This document shows, one piece after another, positions 1 through 8,894 of a stretch of DNA of 64,000 bases. The translations under genes were made by a program, and so were the position numbers. The notes below the pieces were generated by a model, which saw only the letters and a program-made list of their open reading frames with translations, did not search any database and had not been told where the DNA came from. The stretch spans positions 42,105-106,104 of the forward strand of contig JAQBXR010000011.1 in assembly GCA_027623295.1 (NCBI GenBank). Reading direction: 5' to 3'. Every line of letters starts with the position of its first letter. The first letter of the stretch is position 1. This DNA comes from Planctomycetota bacterium (GTDB lineage: Bacteria > Planctomycetota > UBA1135).

Positions 1-1
1 G

Positions 2-214
2 TGCAATCCATCCGCCGCGATTTGGGCTTTTGGGCAGCTGCTCGAGCACCAAGGCTTCCGTGCACTCGGTGGCGCCCTGAACGATGCCGTGCGCGATGCG
101 ATTTCGGCGGGCAACACTACCGGTGACTTGGGCGGCAGCTTGAGCACTATGGAGTTCACCGAAGCCGTTTGGGAAGCCACCGCCGCACGCCTGATTGGTG
201 GCGTGAAAGCCTAG
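2..214 (+). CDS. Isocitrate/isopropylmalate dehydrogenase family protein, C-terminal fragment
   Basis: This is the 3' end of a gene that enters from outside the window; 70 codons are visible, ending at TAG 212-214. The frame reads NPSAAIWAFGQLLEHQG, then AGNTTGDLGGSLSTMEFTEAV, which matches the conserved C-terminal helix and the TxDLGG-x-xxT-xEFTxAV block of the NAD(P)-dependent beta-decarboxylating dehydrogenase family (isocitrate, 3-isopropylmalate or tartrate dehydrogenases). The active-site and cofactor regions lie upstream of the window, so the substrate cannot be told. No ORF start is visible and the fragment has no in-frame stop before 212. Confidence 0.8.
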   Translation, partial: CNPSAAIWAFGQLLEHQGFRALGGALNDAVRDAISAGNTTGDLGGSLSTMEFTEAVWEATAARLIGGVKA

Positions 215-288
215 TCCGTTTTCAGCAGCGCGGCCGGAGTTTTAAAGTCCTTTGGCCGCACATGCATCGGCTGCGTTAAACTTTCCGC

Positions 289-1419
289 ATGCTCAACGTT
301 GGCTTTGACATTCGCCCCGCCCTGTTCGATTACGCAGGTATTGGGCGCTACGTACGCGAGTTAGGCACTGCCCTCACCAAGATGGATGAGAGTGACGGTC
401 CCTTCCTCGAAATGTTCGCGCCTTCTTGGCGTGGCGGACGTCAGATCCCTCCTGGGTTAAAGGCCAGCCGTCATAAGATGAACTTTGGGTGGCTGCCCGG
501 TCGCGTCATGGACAAGATTGCCCTGTTGCCCGGCATGGACGCTGGACGCTATCCCGCCAAGGTCGATGTCTTCCATTGGACCGACTACACCTACCCCTCG
601 GTCAAGAGCGCAGCCAAGGTTATGACTTTGCACGATGCCGCGTTTGTGGCTGACCCGAAGTTTCATGGCTGGGATACTTCGGTCCTTCTAGATCGGGTAA
701 GGCGTGCACTGCATTCTGCGGACCGCATCATTGTGGTGTCGGAGCCCGGACGTTACGACGCGGAATTGCTCGGCGCACACTCCGACAAAGTGGTGGTGGT
801 GCCGCACGGTGTCAGTCCTTATTTCCGCCCGCCGGAGATGGAACTTGCCGATTCCGGTTTCTTGCTCACCGTTGGCACTTTGGAGCCGCGTAAAAATTAC
901 ATGCGTAGTTTGCGCGCTATGGAGCAAGCCTGGGATCGCGGCCTTGCACCAGACTGGCTGATTGTCGGACGCCCCGGCTGGGACCACGAAAAGTTTTTAG
1001 CCCAAATGGAAGCCTCGCGCCATCGTAAGCGGATCCGTTGGGTGCAAAGTGCGACCGATACGGAGCTACTGCGTTACTACCAAGGTGCAATGGCTTTGCT
1101 GTTCCCGTCTCTGCACGAAGGTTTTGGACTCGTGGTTTTGGAAGCCATGGCCTGTGGAACGCCCGCCATTGTGGGCAATCAAACCGCGCCGGCTTGGGTC
1201 GCTGGACATGCCGGTATGCGCGTAGATCCAAATTCGATTGATTCGATTTCGGAAGGCATCGAACGCATGGTTTCTGAGAATGCTTGGCGCAAACAAGCAG
1301 CCGCAGTCGGCGTAAAACGCGCCAAAGAATTCACTTGGGCGAAAGCTGCTGAACAAACCGTCGAAGTTTATGAGGCTGCAGTTGCTGCATACAAAAAAAC
1401 TGCAGGAGTACTCGTCTAA
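289..1419 (+). CDS. GT4-type glycosyltransferase
   Basis: A 376-residue GT-B fold glycosyltransferase of family GT4, probably transferring a sugar from a nucleotide-sugar to a surface glycan or lipid carrier. The N-terminal half begins with NVGFDIRPALFDYAGIGRY, typical of glycan-binding GT4 N-domains. The C-terminal half has the VGTLEPRKNY strand-loop and the EX7E nucleotide-sugar motif in HEGFGLVVLEAMACGTP. It resembles the two GT4 proteins at 11705 and 12856 in these motifs. The stop codon overlaps the ATG of the next small membrane protein by one base, suggesting co-translation. The acceptor and donor sugars cannot be predicted. Confidence 0.88.
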   Translation: MLNVGFDIRPALFDYAGIGRYVRELGTALTKMDESDGPFLEMFAPSWRGGRQIPPGLKASRHKMNFGWLPGRVMDKIALLPGMDAGRYPAKVDVFHWTDYTYPSVKSAAKVMTLHDAAFVADPKFHGWDTSVLLDRVRRALHSADRIIVVSEPGRYDAELLGAHSDKVVVVPHGVSPYFRPPEMELADSGFLLTVGTLEPRKNYMRSLRAMEQAWDRGLAPDWLIVGRPGWDHEKFLAQMEASRHRKRIRWVQSATDTELLRYYQGAMALLFPSLHEGFGLVVLEAMACGTPAIVGNQTAPAWVAGHAGMRVDPNSIDSISEGIERMVSENAWRKQAAAVGVKRAKEFTWAKAAEQTVEVYEAAVAAYKKTAGVLV

Positions 1420-1685
1420 TGAACACCTTACTAATTCAGTTGGGCATGGGGAATGCCGCTTTTGCATTTGGCGAGTTGGCTTTCGTCTTTGTGATTGCAC
1501 AATTAGCCGTCAACGTTGCCTGTGCGGTGGGCGTTGCCAATGCTTGCCAAAAGCTGGAAGCTAATGGACGCGAACCGGTCATGGTGCCACGCTTAGTTTG
1601 GATTGTCGCGACCTTCTTCACCGGACTATTTGGCGTGCTGATTTACTGGGCGATGCACCACTCCACGCTTAGTCGTGAGCCTTAA
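1419..1685 (+). CDS. Small two-helix membrane protein
   Basis: An 88-residue protein of no family I recognise. It has a hydrophobic segment at about residues 13-38 (GELAFVFVIAQLAVNVACAV) and a second at about 58-77 (LVWIVATFFTGLFGVLIYWA), separated by a polar loop with KLEANGREP. Its ATG overlaps the stop of the glycosyltransferase (TAATG), so the two are probably translated together; it may help anchor or localise that enzyme, which is only an inference from position. Confidence 0.6.
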   Translation: MNTLLIQLGMGNAAFAFGELAFVFVIAQLAVNVACAVGVANACQKLEANGREPVMVPRLVWIVATFFTGLFGVLIYWAMHHSTLSREP

Positions 1686-1711
1686 GTGTTCTTAAGCTAG
1701 AACGGATTCTC

Positions 1712-2212
1712 TTAAAGCGAGCCCGCTAAGTAGCGGATGCCAACCACCACTCCGTACATGACGCCAAGGCCGACGGCGAGAATGAGGAGTTGGATGCCTA
1801 GCGGTTGCTGGCTGAGGTCACCTAGACCGCTGGAGCGGCCATCGCCAGTCATCTCGCGCCGTAGACGTGCGCGTGCACGTTCTGATTCGGACACGGCGGG
1901 TGCTGGAGAAGCGGTGGAAGCTGTGGGTGCAGCGGCTGGGGCTTGGTCGATGACATCGAACGCAACCGCACCTAGGGTGACCAGATCACCGGGACGAATG
2001 AGGAAGCGTTGTTTGCGTTTACCGTTCTGGAAAATGCCGTTGGAGGAACCAAGATCTAGCAACTCAAACGCGCGACCGGTTTGCTTAACTTCAGCGTGAC
2101 GTCGGGAAATGCTGCCATCGTCCACTTTGACGGCGCAGCTATCCAAACGGCCAAACACCATGCCATCGACCAAGTCGATTTTCTCTCCGGTTTCGCGGCG
2201 GCGCAGTTCCAT
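1712..2212 (-). CDS. FHA-domain protein with C-terminal membrane anchor
   Basis: A 166-residue protein with an N-terminal forkhead-associated domain that binds phosphothreonine peptides. Diagnostic motifs are the GR of VFGRLDS, SISRRHAEV, and DLGSSNGIFQNG at about residues 20-65. A low-complexity Ala/Pro/Thr linker follows (about 95-120), then a single transmembrane segment (about 143-165, LLILAVGLGVMYGVVVGIRY). The topology would keep the FHA domain in the cytoplasm on a short tail anchor. It is transcribed divergently from the ABC transporter genes with only 23 bases between starts, so the two units may share a regulatory region. No Ser/Thr kinase is in the window, so its phospho-partner is unknown. 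Confidence 0.88.
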   Translation of the reverse strand: MELRRRETGEKIDLVDGMVFGRLDSCAVKVDDGSISRRHAEVKQTGRAFELLDLGSSNGIFQNGKRKQRFLIRPGDLVTLGAVAFDVIDQAPAAAPTASTASPAPAVSESERARARLRREMTGDGRSSGLGDLSQQPLGIQLLILAVGLGVMYGVVVGIRYLAGSL

Positions 2213-2235
2213 GGCCCATACTTTAAAGCTTCCGT

Positions 2236-2886
2236 ATGATGAATGCAGCGAGTTCGTCCACGACGCCCTCCTTCGGCATGACGCAAAGTCCCGTCCTTGA
2301 AGTTCAGCAACTCGGCTTAAGCCGTGGCGGTCGCAGCTTGATTGTGCCTCTAGATTTGCAACTGCTCGCTGGCGAACGAGGTTTGTTGCATGGCGGTAAT
2401 GGCAGCGGCAAAACCACCTTCATGGAAACCTTGTGCGGCTTGTTGCCGACCACCGAAGGCAGCGTGCACCACCTTGGACGCATTGGCTATGTGCCGCAAG
2501 AACCAAACTTTCCAGATCACCTCACTTGCACGGATTATCTAAAACAACTGCATCAGCTTGGTGGCCGTGGAAGAGCGAAACGCAAAGCTGAAGTGGGCCT
2601 TACATTACAGCAGTTCCAGCTTCAAAAACATGCTTTCGACTGCATTGGAAGCCTTTCCCGAGGATGGCGCCAACGCATGAACTTGGCCCGCGCCTGGCTG
2701 GGCTCACCAGAGTTGTTGCTCTTGGATGAACCGCAAACCGCGCTCGACCCAAGCGGCATGTCTGCCTTACGCGAAGCCATCGCCCAAGCTGGACAGAGTG
2801 CCGTCCTCATCGTCGCCCCCCAAGGTGTCGGTTGCGATGATTTAGCACCTCTCCTTGCCAAGCTCCAAACTCCGGAGTCTGTATGA
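2236..2886 (+). CDS. ABC transporter ATP-binding protein (CcmA/GldA-like), degenerate switch
   Basis: A 216-residue ABC ATPase, short for the family. It has Walker A GGNGSGKT, a Q-loop in YVPQEPNF, a signature loop LSRGWRQR (rather than LSGGQ; GldA-type proteins have a similar LSKGYRQR) and Walker B LLLLDEPQTALDP. The usual H-loop histidine after Walker B is not seen: the equivalent strand reads IVAPQGVG. The second start, ATG at 2278 (MTQSPVLEV), is a good alternative because the first 14 residues are low-complexity. It overlaps the next gene by ATGA. It probably powers the membrane protein encoded downstream; the substrate is unknown. Confidence 0.82.
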   Translation: MMNAASSSTTPSFGMTQSPVLEVQQLGLSRGGRSLIVPLDLQLLAGERGLLHGGNGSGKTTFMETLCGLLPTTEGSVHHLGRIGYVPQEPNFPDHLTCTDYLKQLHQLGGRGRAKRKAEVGLTLQQFQLQKHAFDCIGSLSRGWRQRMNLARAWLGSPELLLLDEPQTALDPSGMSALREAIAQAGQSAVLIVAPQGVGCDDLAPLLAKLQTPESV

Positions 2887-3935
2887 GTCCCATGCTCCGA
2901 GGATTCCTGCGCGAAGTTTTGCCGTGGACCTGGCAACTCTTCTTTGTACTCGCTGTATTCACGGCCGCATCGCTCAGTTTCGATGCTTCGCTCGGCGCAC
3001 ATTCCCTAGGCACCTACCTGGCTTACCTCAGTCTCTTGCCAATTGCGCTGTTGTTCCGCATCGGCACCGTGCTCGATCGGCGCGCGCAACAAGGCTGGCC
3101 GCAACAAGAAATTCTGCGCGACCCAACGGCACGCAAGGCTCCGCTCACCGAAATGGTTGCAAGCGGCATCCTGCTCAGCGGCGTGCTTTTGCTCGGCATG
3201 GCTCCCCTTGCAACCGGCTTCTATGCCATGCCCGACGCCTCGTCTGGACTCTACCCCGTGCATGTGGAGTTCGAGAACACCGCTGATGGCACCGAACGGT
3301 GGCTTTTTGATTTGGGGTCCACCGTTCCTACAACCGCGCGCCTGCACCTCACTTTGGATTGGTCCGAAGCCACCGTTTCCGCCAAGGACGCAAAGCTGCA
3401 AGCCCCCGATGATCGCTTCGTAAAACCAGTTCCCGGCGAACTCGTGCATTGGAGTGTCTCACCCAACGAAGCCCGGGTCGGAAAACTTGTCTTGCAACCG
3501 AACTCGCAATCCGGCCTCATCCTACGCAAACAGCTCTGTCGACTAGAAATCCCGCGCCCCACCGCCGACGCCCTGCCGCGTTTGCTCTTCCATCAGTTTC
3601 TATTCTTCCTGCCACTGTTCGCCATCCTTCTAGCCTGGTTCCGCTGCGGCCGGATCCGCGGCACGCTTAGTGCAATGGCCACTTTCACGATTGCGAGCCT
3701 TGCCGCCCTGCCACTTAGCCCGGTGGATCTCGGGAGTGGCCCGGTTGCAGCACTCGCCAAAATATTGGTGCTGCTCAAAATCGCCTTGCCGCCGGTAGAA
3801 GGTTTACTCGCCACCGGCCACCGCTTCGAACGCCTCGCCGACACCACTCCAGACCTCGGCAGTTTGAGTTGGCTTTTGCTCGGCACCCTCGCTTTATGGT
3901 TAGCTTGCCGACGTCGCCCCGCGCGCCAAGGATGA
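2883..3935 (+). CDS. Multi-pass membrane protein, likely ABC transporter membrane subunit
   Basis: A 350-residue protein with about seven hydrophobic helices: three near residues 16-33, 43-60 and 93-114, and four more from about 235 to the C-terminus. Between them is a soluble, probably extracytoplasmic, beta-rich stretch (about 120-225). It is not a clear match to a named permease family from reading alone, but the four-base overlap with the ABC ATPase gene and the topology fit an ABC-2-like export permease. The next gene overlaps its stop as well, so the three were probably kept as one unit. Confidence 0.65.
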   Translation: MSPMLRGFLREVLPWTWQLFFVLAVFTAASLSFDASLGAHSLGTYLAYLSLLPIALLFRIGTVLDRRAQQGWPQQEILRDPTARKAPLTEMVASGILLSGVLLLGMAPLATGFYAMPDASSGLYPVHVEFENTADGTERWLFDLGSTVPTTARLHLTLDWSEATVSAKDAKLQAPDDRFVKPVPGELVHWSVSPNEARVGKLVLQPNSQSGLILRKQLCRLEIPRPTADALPRLLFHQFLFFLPLFAILLAWFRCGRIRGTLSAMATFTIASLAALPLSPVDLGSGPVAALAKILVLLKIALPPVEGLLATGHRFERLADTTPDLGSLSWLLLGTLALWLACRRRPARQG

Positions 3936-4543
3936 AACGCAAGCTTCCAAACACCGCGCAAATTCTGGCCGTCGGCTTAATTCTTCTTGGGCTTGCAGGG
4001 GCCAGTCTTGGAACCACCCAGCCGCTTGGCGCCCGCTCCTGGCAAGGCCTCCAGGGCTGGTGGACCTTGCGCCGCTATCACCAAGCCGAGGCCGACACCG
4101 ATCTTCCCGCTCTACTCGCACTCGGGAAGGAGCATTTGCGCCTCACAGGTCAGGGCGATGCCCTCGAATTCGCGGTCTACAAGGTGGCTTACGGCGCCTC
4201 GGGTCCATCCAGCAACCGCCTCCCCTCCGATGCCCTCTATTGGGCGCAAACCGGCCTTCAAGCACTGGACACCTCCATTAATCAGATGCCAGACCCCTGG
4301 AGTAGCCTCCAGATACAAGCCTATACCCTGGTGGAGCGCGTTTTCCCACTCACCCAATCTCCTGAGGATCTCTATGCCGGCCTCCGCGCCATGGAGGACC
4401 GTCTAGCGGCTGGCGGTGGCCTCGCACCTAGCTCGAGTGGCCTGTCAGCGCTCTACAAGAGCTTTCTGGCGCTGCCACCATCGGAGCGCAACCCTTTCAT
4501 TCTCAAGCGGTTAGAGCGAAACATAATCCCAGAGGACGAATAG
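3932..4543 (+). CDS. Membrane-anchored hypothetical protein of the ABC operon
   Basis: A 203-residue protein starting at ATG 3932, which overlaps the preceding stop as ATGA; the longer reading frame from 3869 would overlap the permease gene by 67 bases and is less likely. It has a Lys/Arg N-terminus (MKRKLPNT) followed by one hydrophobic segment (about residues 10-28, ILAVGLILLGLAGASLG) and a helical, Leu/Ala-rich body without cysteine motifs. I do not recognise the family. Its position suggests an accessory subunit of the ABC system. Confidence 0.6.
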   Translation: MKRKLPNTAQILAVGLILLGLAGASLGTTQPLGARSWQGLQGWWTLRRYHQAEADTDLPALLALGKEHLRLTGQGDALEFAVYKVAYGASGPSSNRLPSDALYWAQTGLQALDTSINQMPDPWSSLQIQAYTLVERVFPLTQSPEDLYAGLRAMEDRLAAGGGLAPSSSGLSALYKSFLALPPSERNPFILKRLERNIIPEDE

Positions 4544-4569
4544 CTCTATAGCCCTTACAATCCTCGACG

Positions 4570-5214
4570 ATGGAATCAGTCCTTGAGCACATGGCACAGA
4601 ATCCCGAGTTATGGGCATTCTTGTTACTTGTGGCATGCGGACTTGGGTTACCGCCATGGTCGGAAGAGCTGGTCATTCTCGGCTCTGGATATTTCGTAGC
4701 CTCGGGCGAACTCAGCTACCTTTCCGCCGTCATCTGGTGCTGGGCAGGAATTTTGGCTGGCGATACCGTCATCTTTAGCCTCGGACGCTTTGTCGGAGAT
4801 CGAGTCTACCACTGGCCGGTTCTACGCAGCCACCTCCGCCCCGCCCGACGTCGCCGGTTCAATAGCAGCTTCCTAAAGCGCGGAACCAAGGTGGTGTTTA
4901 TCGCCCGATTCTTCCCAGGGGTCCGCATGGTGGCCTATTTAGTCGCCGGCAATCTCGGCATGAAGTATTGGAAGTTCGTGCTGCTGGATTCCATCGGCGC
5001 TGCGCTTATCGTGCCGATTTCGGTCTATATAGGCTGGAAATTCGCCTCAAACCTGGACCATGTCCTGGATTTGATGCACCAATATCGCGTTCCACTGGCC
5101 ATCGTTGGTGCCCTGGTTCTTGCATTCGCTTGGGTGCGCCTTGGGCGGGCGCGCAAGGAAAAACTCCTGCGCATTTTGAGAATGCGTAAAAATCGCGACA
5201 AAAGCGGTTCTTAG
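4570..5214 (+). CDS. DedA family (SNARE-associated/VTT) membrane protein
   Basis: A 214-residue polytopic inner-membrane protein of the DedA family, whose members act as lipid-carrier flippases or in membrane homeostasis. Key residues seen are the acidic [12 protein letters not shown] segment after the first helix, the [12 protein letters not shown] loop, and the family hallmark [22 protein letters not shown] (F-x-R-F-x-P-x-x-R-G-like). The C-terminus is basic ([19 protein letters not shown]). It lies 26 bases downstream of the ABC accessory gene and may be in the same transcript. Confidence 0.88.
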   Translation: MESVLEHMAQNPELWAFLLLVACGLGLPPWSEELVILGSGYFVASGELSYLSAVIWCWAGILAGDTVIFSLGRFVGDRVYHWPVLRSHLRPARRRRFNSSFLKRGTKVVFIARFFPGVRMVAYLVAGNLGMKYWKFVLLDSIGAALIVPISVYIGWKFASNLDHVLDLMHQYRVPLAIVGALVLAFAWVRLGRARKEKLLRILRMRKNRDKSGS

Positions 5215-5333
5215 GCCGGTTTCCCCTACCCCTATTTGGCGTGGAGTCGTTAAAATCCGCGCTTCGCTTTTCCTCCCGAACCCTCAAATTTGAGCGTGGG
5301 ACGAATTCCCCCCCCCTCCAATCGAAAACGTCG

Positions 5334-7376
5334 ATGGACCAAATAACCAACATTCTTCCTTGGATCGGAACCGCGGCCGCGCTTGTCATGGCCGCTCTGG
5401 TCTACGCCAAAGTCATGGCTGCTCCGGCAGGCAACGACACCATGCAAAGCCTTGCGTCTGCCATCCAAGATGGTGCGCGTGCTTTCCTAATCACTGAATA
5501 CAAGCTCCTCGCAGTGTTCGTGGTCGTGGTCGGCGGAGGCCTCTACGTATTGCCAGAAGGCGGCGGTCTGCACACCATGATCGCCTTTTTCACGGGTGCT
5601 TTTGCTTCAGCACTTGCTGGCTGGATTGGTATGTACACCGCCACGCGCGCGGCAGTACGCACCACGGAAGCCGCCCGGACAAGCCTCGCCGGTGCGCTCA
5701 AGATTGCGTTTGGCTCGGGCACGGTCATGGGTATGACGGTGGTTGGTCTCGGCGTACTTGGCATCGCAGTGTTCTTCCTAGGATTTCACTACGAACTTCA
5801 ACAAATCCTTGGCTTTAGTTTTGGCGCCTCGGCGATTGCATTATTCGCACGCGTCGGCGGTGGCATTTTCACCAAGGCTGCTGACGTTGGCGCCGACTTG
5901 GTAGGCAAGGTCGAAGCTGGTATCCCCGAAGACGATATTCGTAACCCTGCCACCATTGCCGACAACGTAGGCGATAACGTGGGCGACGTCGCCGGCATGG
6001 GCGCTGACTTGTTTGAGTCTTATGTCGGGTCCATCATCGCAACCATGATTCTTGGTGCGGCTTTCGCCACTGGCGATATCCCTCTTACGGATCAACCACT
6101 CGTGGTCCTGCCACTGTCCATTGCGGCGGTCGGCGTGATTGCTTCCATCGTGGGAACCTTCTTCGTTTCCACCAACGATGAAAGCAAAATCCACGGCGCC
6201 CTGTTCAAGGGTCTCATCATTGCTTCCATCGTCTTGTTGGGTTTTGCTTACTACCTAACCAACATGTCTGGTGCTGATTTTGGTGACATGAGCAACATGA
6301 ACTTGTTCTACTGCATTGCAGCTGGACTTGCTTCGGGTGTGATTATCGGAAAAATCACCGAGTACTACACTGCTATGGAGTGCAAGCCGGTGAAAACAAT
6401 CGCCGAGCAAGCCAACACTGGGGAAGCTACCACGATCATTTCTGGACTAGCTGTCGGCATGAAGTCCACTGGTCTTCCAGTCATCGTCATCTGTGCAACG
6501 ATCGCAATCTCCCATTACCTATGCGGTACTTACGGCATCGCCCTGGCAGCGGTTGGCATGCTTTCGACTTTGGGCATTTCACTCGGCGTCGACGCTTACG
6601 GCCCGGTTGCTGACAACGCTGGCGGCATGGCTGAAATGGCTGGCTTGCCTCCCGAAGTTCGCGAGCGCACCGACTCACTTGACGCTGTAGGTAACACTAC
6701 TGCGGCGATTGGTAAAGGTTTCGCGATTGGTTCTGCTGCGCTTACTGCGTTGGCATTCTTTGCGGCTTACGCTGCCGGCGCCGGCGATGTCGACCTCGGC
6801 ATCGATAACCCAGAAGTGGTCATCGGCATGTTCATCGGCGCGATGTTGCCGTTCTTGTTTGCCGCAATGACCATGGAAGCTGTGGGTAAAGCAGCCTTCG
6901 CAATGATTGACGAAGTCCGTCGTCAGTTCCGCGAGATTCCTGGCATCATGGAATACAAAGGCGAGAAGGGCGCTCCAAACCGTCCCGATTACGATGCTTG
7001 CGTGGCCATCTCTACCAAGAGTTCCATGCGACAAATGATCATGCCTGGCGTGCTTGCCATTGCAGCCCCTATTGTTGTCGGCATGTTCGGCGGCGTAGTG
7101 ATGCTTGGCGGCCTTCTTGCTGGCTCACTTGCTGCTGGAGTGATGATGGCCATCTTCATGTCCAACGCAGGTGGTGCATGGGATAACGCTAAGAAACTCA
7201 TCGAGACTGGTGAGCACGGCGGCAAAGGCTCCGATGCACACAAAGCAGCAGTGGTTGGCGATACCGTCGGTGACCCGTTCAAAGACACCTCCGGCCCAGC
7301 CTTGAACATCTTGTTGAAGCTGATGTCTGTGGTGTCGGTACTGCTGTTGCCTTTCTTCATTGAGTTCAACAAGTAA
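5334..7376 (+). CDS. hppA: K+-dependent membrane-bound ion-pumping pyrophosphatase
   Basis: A 680-residue membrane pyrophosphatase that couples PPi hydrolysis to H+ or Na+ export. The catalytic block [18 protein letters not shown] and the following [21 protein letters not shown] carry the Mg-PPi binding aspartates, and the C-terminal [17 protein letters not shown] block is also intact. The stretch [10 protein letters not shown] has Ala and Gly where K+-independent enzymes have Lys and Thr, which puts it in the K+-dependent class. The start is ATG 5334 ([10 protein letters not shown]); a longer frame from GTG 5241 adds 31 polar residues ahead of the first helix and is less likely. Whether the ion is H+ or Na+ cannot be settled by eye. 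Confidence 0.95.
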   Translation: MDQITNILPWIGTAAALVMAALVYAKVMAAPAGNDTMQSLASAIQDGARAFLITEYKLLAVFVVVVGGGLYVLPEGGGLHTMIAFFTGAFASALAGWIGMYTATRAAVRTTEAARTSLAGALKIAFGSGTVMGMTVVGLGVLGIAVFFLGFHYELQQILGFSFGASAIALFARVGGGIFTKAADVGADLVGKVEAGIPEDDIRNPATIADNVGDNVGDVAGMGADLFESYVGSIIATMILGAAFATGDIPLTDQPLVVLPLSIAAVGVIASIVGTFFVSTNDESKIHGALFKGLIIASIVLLGFAYYLTNMSGADFGDMSNMNLFYCIAAGLASGVIIGKITEYYTAMECKPVKTIAEQANTGEATTIISGLAVGMKSTGLPVIVICATIAISHYLCGTYGIALAAVGMLSTLGISLGVDAYGPVADNAGGMAEMAGLPPEVRERTDSLDAVGNTTAAIGKGFAIGSAALTALAFFAAYAAGAGDVDLGIDNPEVVIGMFIGAMLPFLFAAMTMEAVGKAAFAMIDEVRRQFREIPGIMEYKGEKGAPNRPDYDACVAISTKSSMRQMIMPGVLAIAAPIVVGMFGGVVMLGGLLAGSLAAGVMMAIFMSNAGGAWDNAKKLIETGEHGGKGSDAHKAAVVGDTVGDPFKDTSGPALNILLKLMSVVSVLLLPFFIEFNK

Positions 7377-7387
7377 GGAATAAGCTG

Positions 7388-7756
7388 TTGATACCAAGCA
7401 ACAGCGAAATTAAGTCTCGTGCACTAGCTGAAAAGCTGGCGCACGAAGCTTTCCTGCTGAAAGGCGAGAACATCCGCATTCTGAATGTGGGAGAGTTCTT
7501 GTTCCTCACCGATTACTTCTTGATCATCACCACACAGAGTGTGCGTCAAACCAAAGCTCTTGCCGAAAGTTTGAAGGTAATTGCCAAGCAGGAAACCGGT
7601 TCCAAAGGCCACGACGAAGGTGCCGCAACCTCAAACTGGATGTTGGTGGACTTCGACAATGTGGTGGTGCATATCCTCACTGAGGAAGCCCGTGAGTTCT
7701 ATGACCTCGACGGCCTTTGGGGCGATGCCGAGGAATTGGAGTTCGACCCAAGCTAA
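7388..7756 (+). CDS. rsfS: Ribosomal silencing factor RsfS
   Basis: A 122-residue RsfS/Iojap protein, which binds L14 on the 50S subunit and blocks subunit joining under poor nutrition. Family motifs are LTDYFLIITTQSVRQTKALAES, then EGAATSNWMLVDFDNVVVHI and the C-terminal REFYDLDGLWGDAE. It starts at TTG 7388, eleven bases after the hppA stop, with AAGGA at 7376 region as a possible ribosome-binding site. The usual neighbours nadD or rlmH are absent; it instead sits behind hppA. Confidence 0.93.
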   Translation: MIPSNSEIKSRALAEKLAHEAFLLKGENIRILNVGEFLFLTDYFLIITTQSVRQTKALAESLKVIAKQETGSKGHDEGAATSNWMLVDFDNVVVHILTEEAREFYDLDGLWGDAEELEFDPS

Positions 7757-7804
7757 AGCGTGACTCCACGACTAGGCTTTTCTTCAAAGTCAACCCCCTT
7801 CGAT

Positions 7805-8785
7805 TTAAGTCGTCGCGTAACGACTGCCGTCATCCGCGACGAGCACATACTCCGGCACACGCAGAGCCATCAGGGCGGCATTGCGTTCCCCTAACTCTCC
7901 CTTGGCTCGAGCCACGTTGCGATAGCCGACGGAGTAATCCACGCAGTAGGCATTCTTTTTAGGGCCAAGCGCCGCTTGAAAGGCGTGGTCGTGAAAGAGA
8001 TAAGGTCCACGTTTCACCGCCCGATGTTCCGCATGCATAGCACGCCAAAAATGCCCGAACACCACCGCGGTCTCTTCTTGGTAAGTCTCCCACCAAGGCA
8101 CCCGCTCAACATGGCGCATACGACCACCAGCACGAAAGGCCTCCGTGGTTTCGCGCTCCAATCCCGATGTCATGACGGTGACCGGATTGTCATTCTGCTG
8201 CGCAAGGTCAGCCGCCATGGACTTTCCCTCCACCCCAGCCGCAAGGCACGAAGCGGTAATGCTCTTCTCCGTTTCATAGAAGAGATTCGCCAAGGGTCTG
8301 TCTTCCCCGCGTAAAGCGTCCACCGCCGGGGCATGCCAACAAGCATGTGCCACGCGAAGATCCGACCGCTCGGCAGCCAAGGGCAGGGTCCGTAGGAAGA
8401 CCAAGAGCTCTTCACGCATTTCATCATTCGCAAGAACTTGAGGAATTGCTTGGCCAGTGCCTCGAAGCTCCTGCTCCTTGCCAAAAAACCACTCGTTTCC
8501 GGCTCGTTTCTTGTCCAAGAGCAAGTTGAGTTCATGATTACCGAGCATGCAAAGCGCATTCCCATCCTGAATCATCCTCTGGACCCAAGCGACCACTCCA
8601 GGGCTATCCGGTCCGCGGTCCACAAGGTCGCCCACGAACACCAGGAAGCGCCCCTCTGGGTGTGCGCCATCCTCTGCATACCCCAAATGCCCCACCAGGT
8701 CTTGAAGCGCCTCAAGCTCTCCGTGGACATCTCCAATCACGTCCAAGGGGCGGTCCTCAGGCAATTGCGCAATGTGGCGACACAT
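7805..8785 (-). CDS. PPP-family metallophosphatase
   Basis: A 326-residue calcineurin-like phosphoesterase. The three metal-binding motifs are intact: GDVHGE at about residues 18-23, GDLVDRGPDS at about 53, and GNHELN at about 82. This set is shared by Ser/Thr protein phosphatases, PrpE-type enzymes and diadenosine tetraphosphatases (ApaH), so the substrate could be a phosphoprotein or a dinucleotide. It is convergent with rsfS (48 bases between stops) and lies downstream of the beta-barrel gene's terminator, so it is probably a separate transcript. Confidence 0.85.
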   Translation of the reverse strand: MCRHIAQLPEDRPLDVIGDVHGELEALQDLVGHLGYAEDGAHPEGRFLVFVGDLVDRGPDSPGVVAWVQRMIQDGNALCMLGNHELNLLLDKKRAGNEWFFGKEQELRGTGQAIPQVLANDEMREELLVFLRTLPLAAERSDLRVAHACWHAPAVDALRGEDRPLANLFYETEKSITASCLAAGVEGKSMAADLAQQNDNPVTVMTSGLERETTEAFRAGGRMRHVERVPWWETYQEETAVVFGHFWRAMHAEHRAVKRGPYLFHDHAFQAALGPKKNAYCVDYSVGYRNVARAKGELGERNAALMALRVPEYVLVADDGSRYATT

Positions 8786-8834
8786 AGCCAGGAAATATAA
8801 CGCTGCGGCACCCCCGCACCGAGCAGTGCTTCCG

Positions 8835-8873
8835 GAGAAAAAAAGAAGACGGGCACCCCGAAGGATGCCCGTC
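8835..8873 (-). terminator. Intrinsic terminator with UUCG tetraloop
   Basis: Read on the reverse strand, arms at 8873-8863 and 8858-8848 form an 11-base-pair stem (one G-U pair) closed by a C(UUCG)G tetraloop, followed by a run rich in U (8847-8835). It lies 22 bases after the stop of the beta-barrel protein gene and is well placed to end that transcript. Confidence 0.9.
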
Positions 8874-8894
8874 TTATATTTCGAAGTCCTAAGA

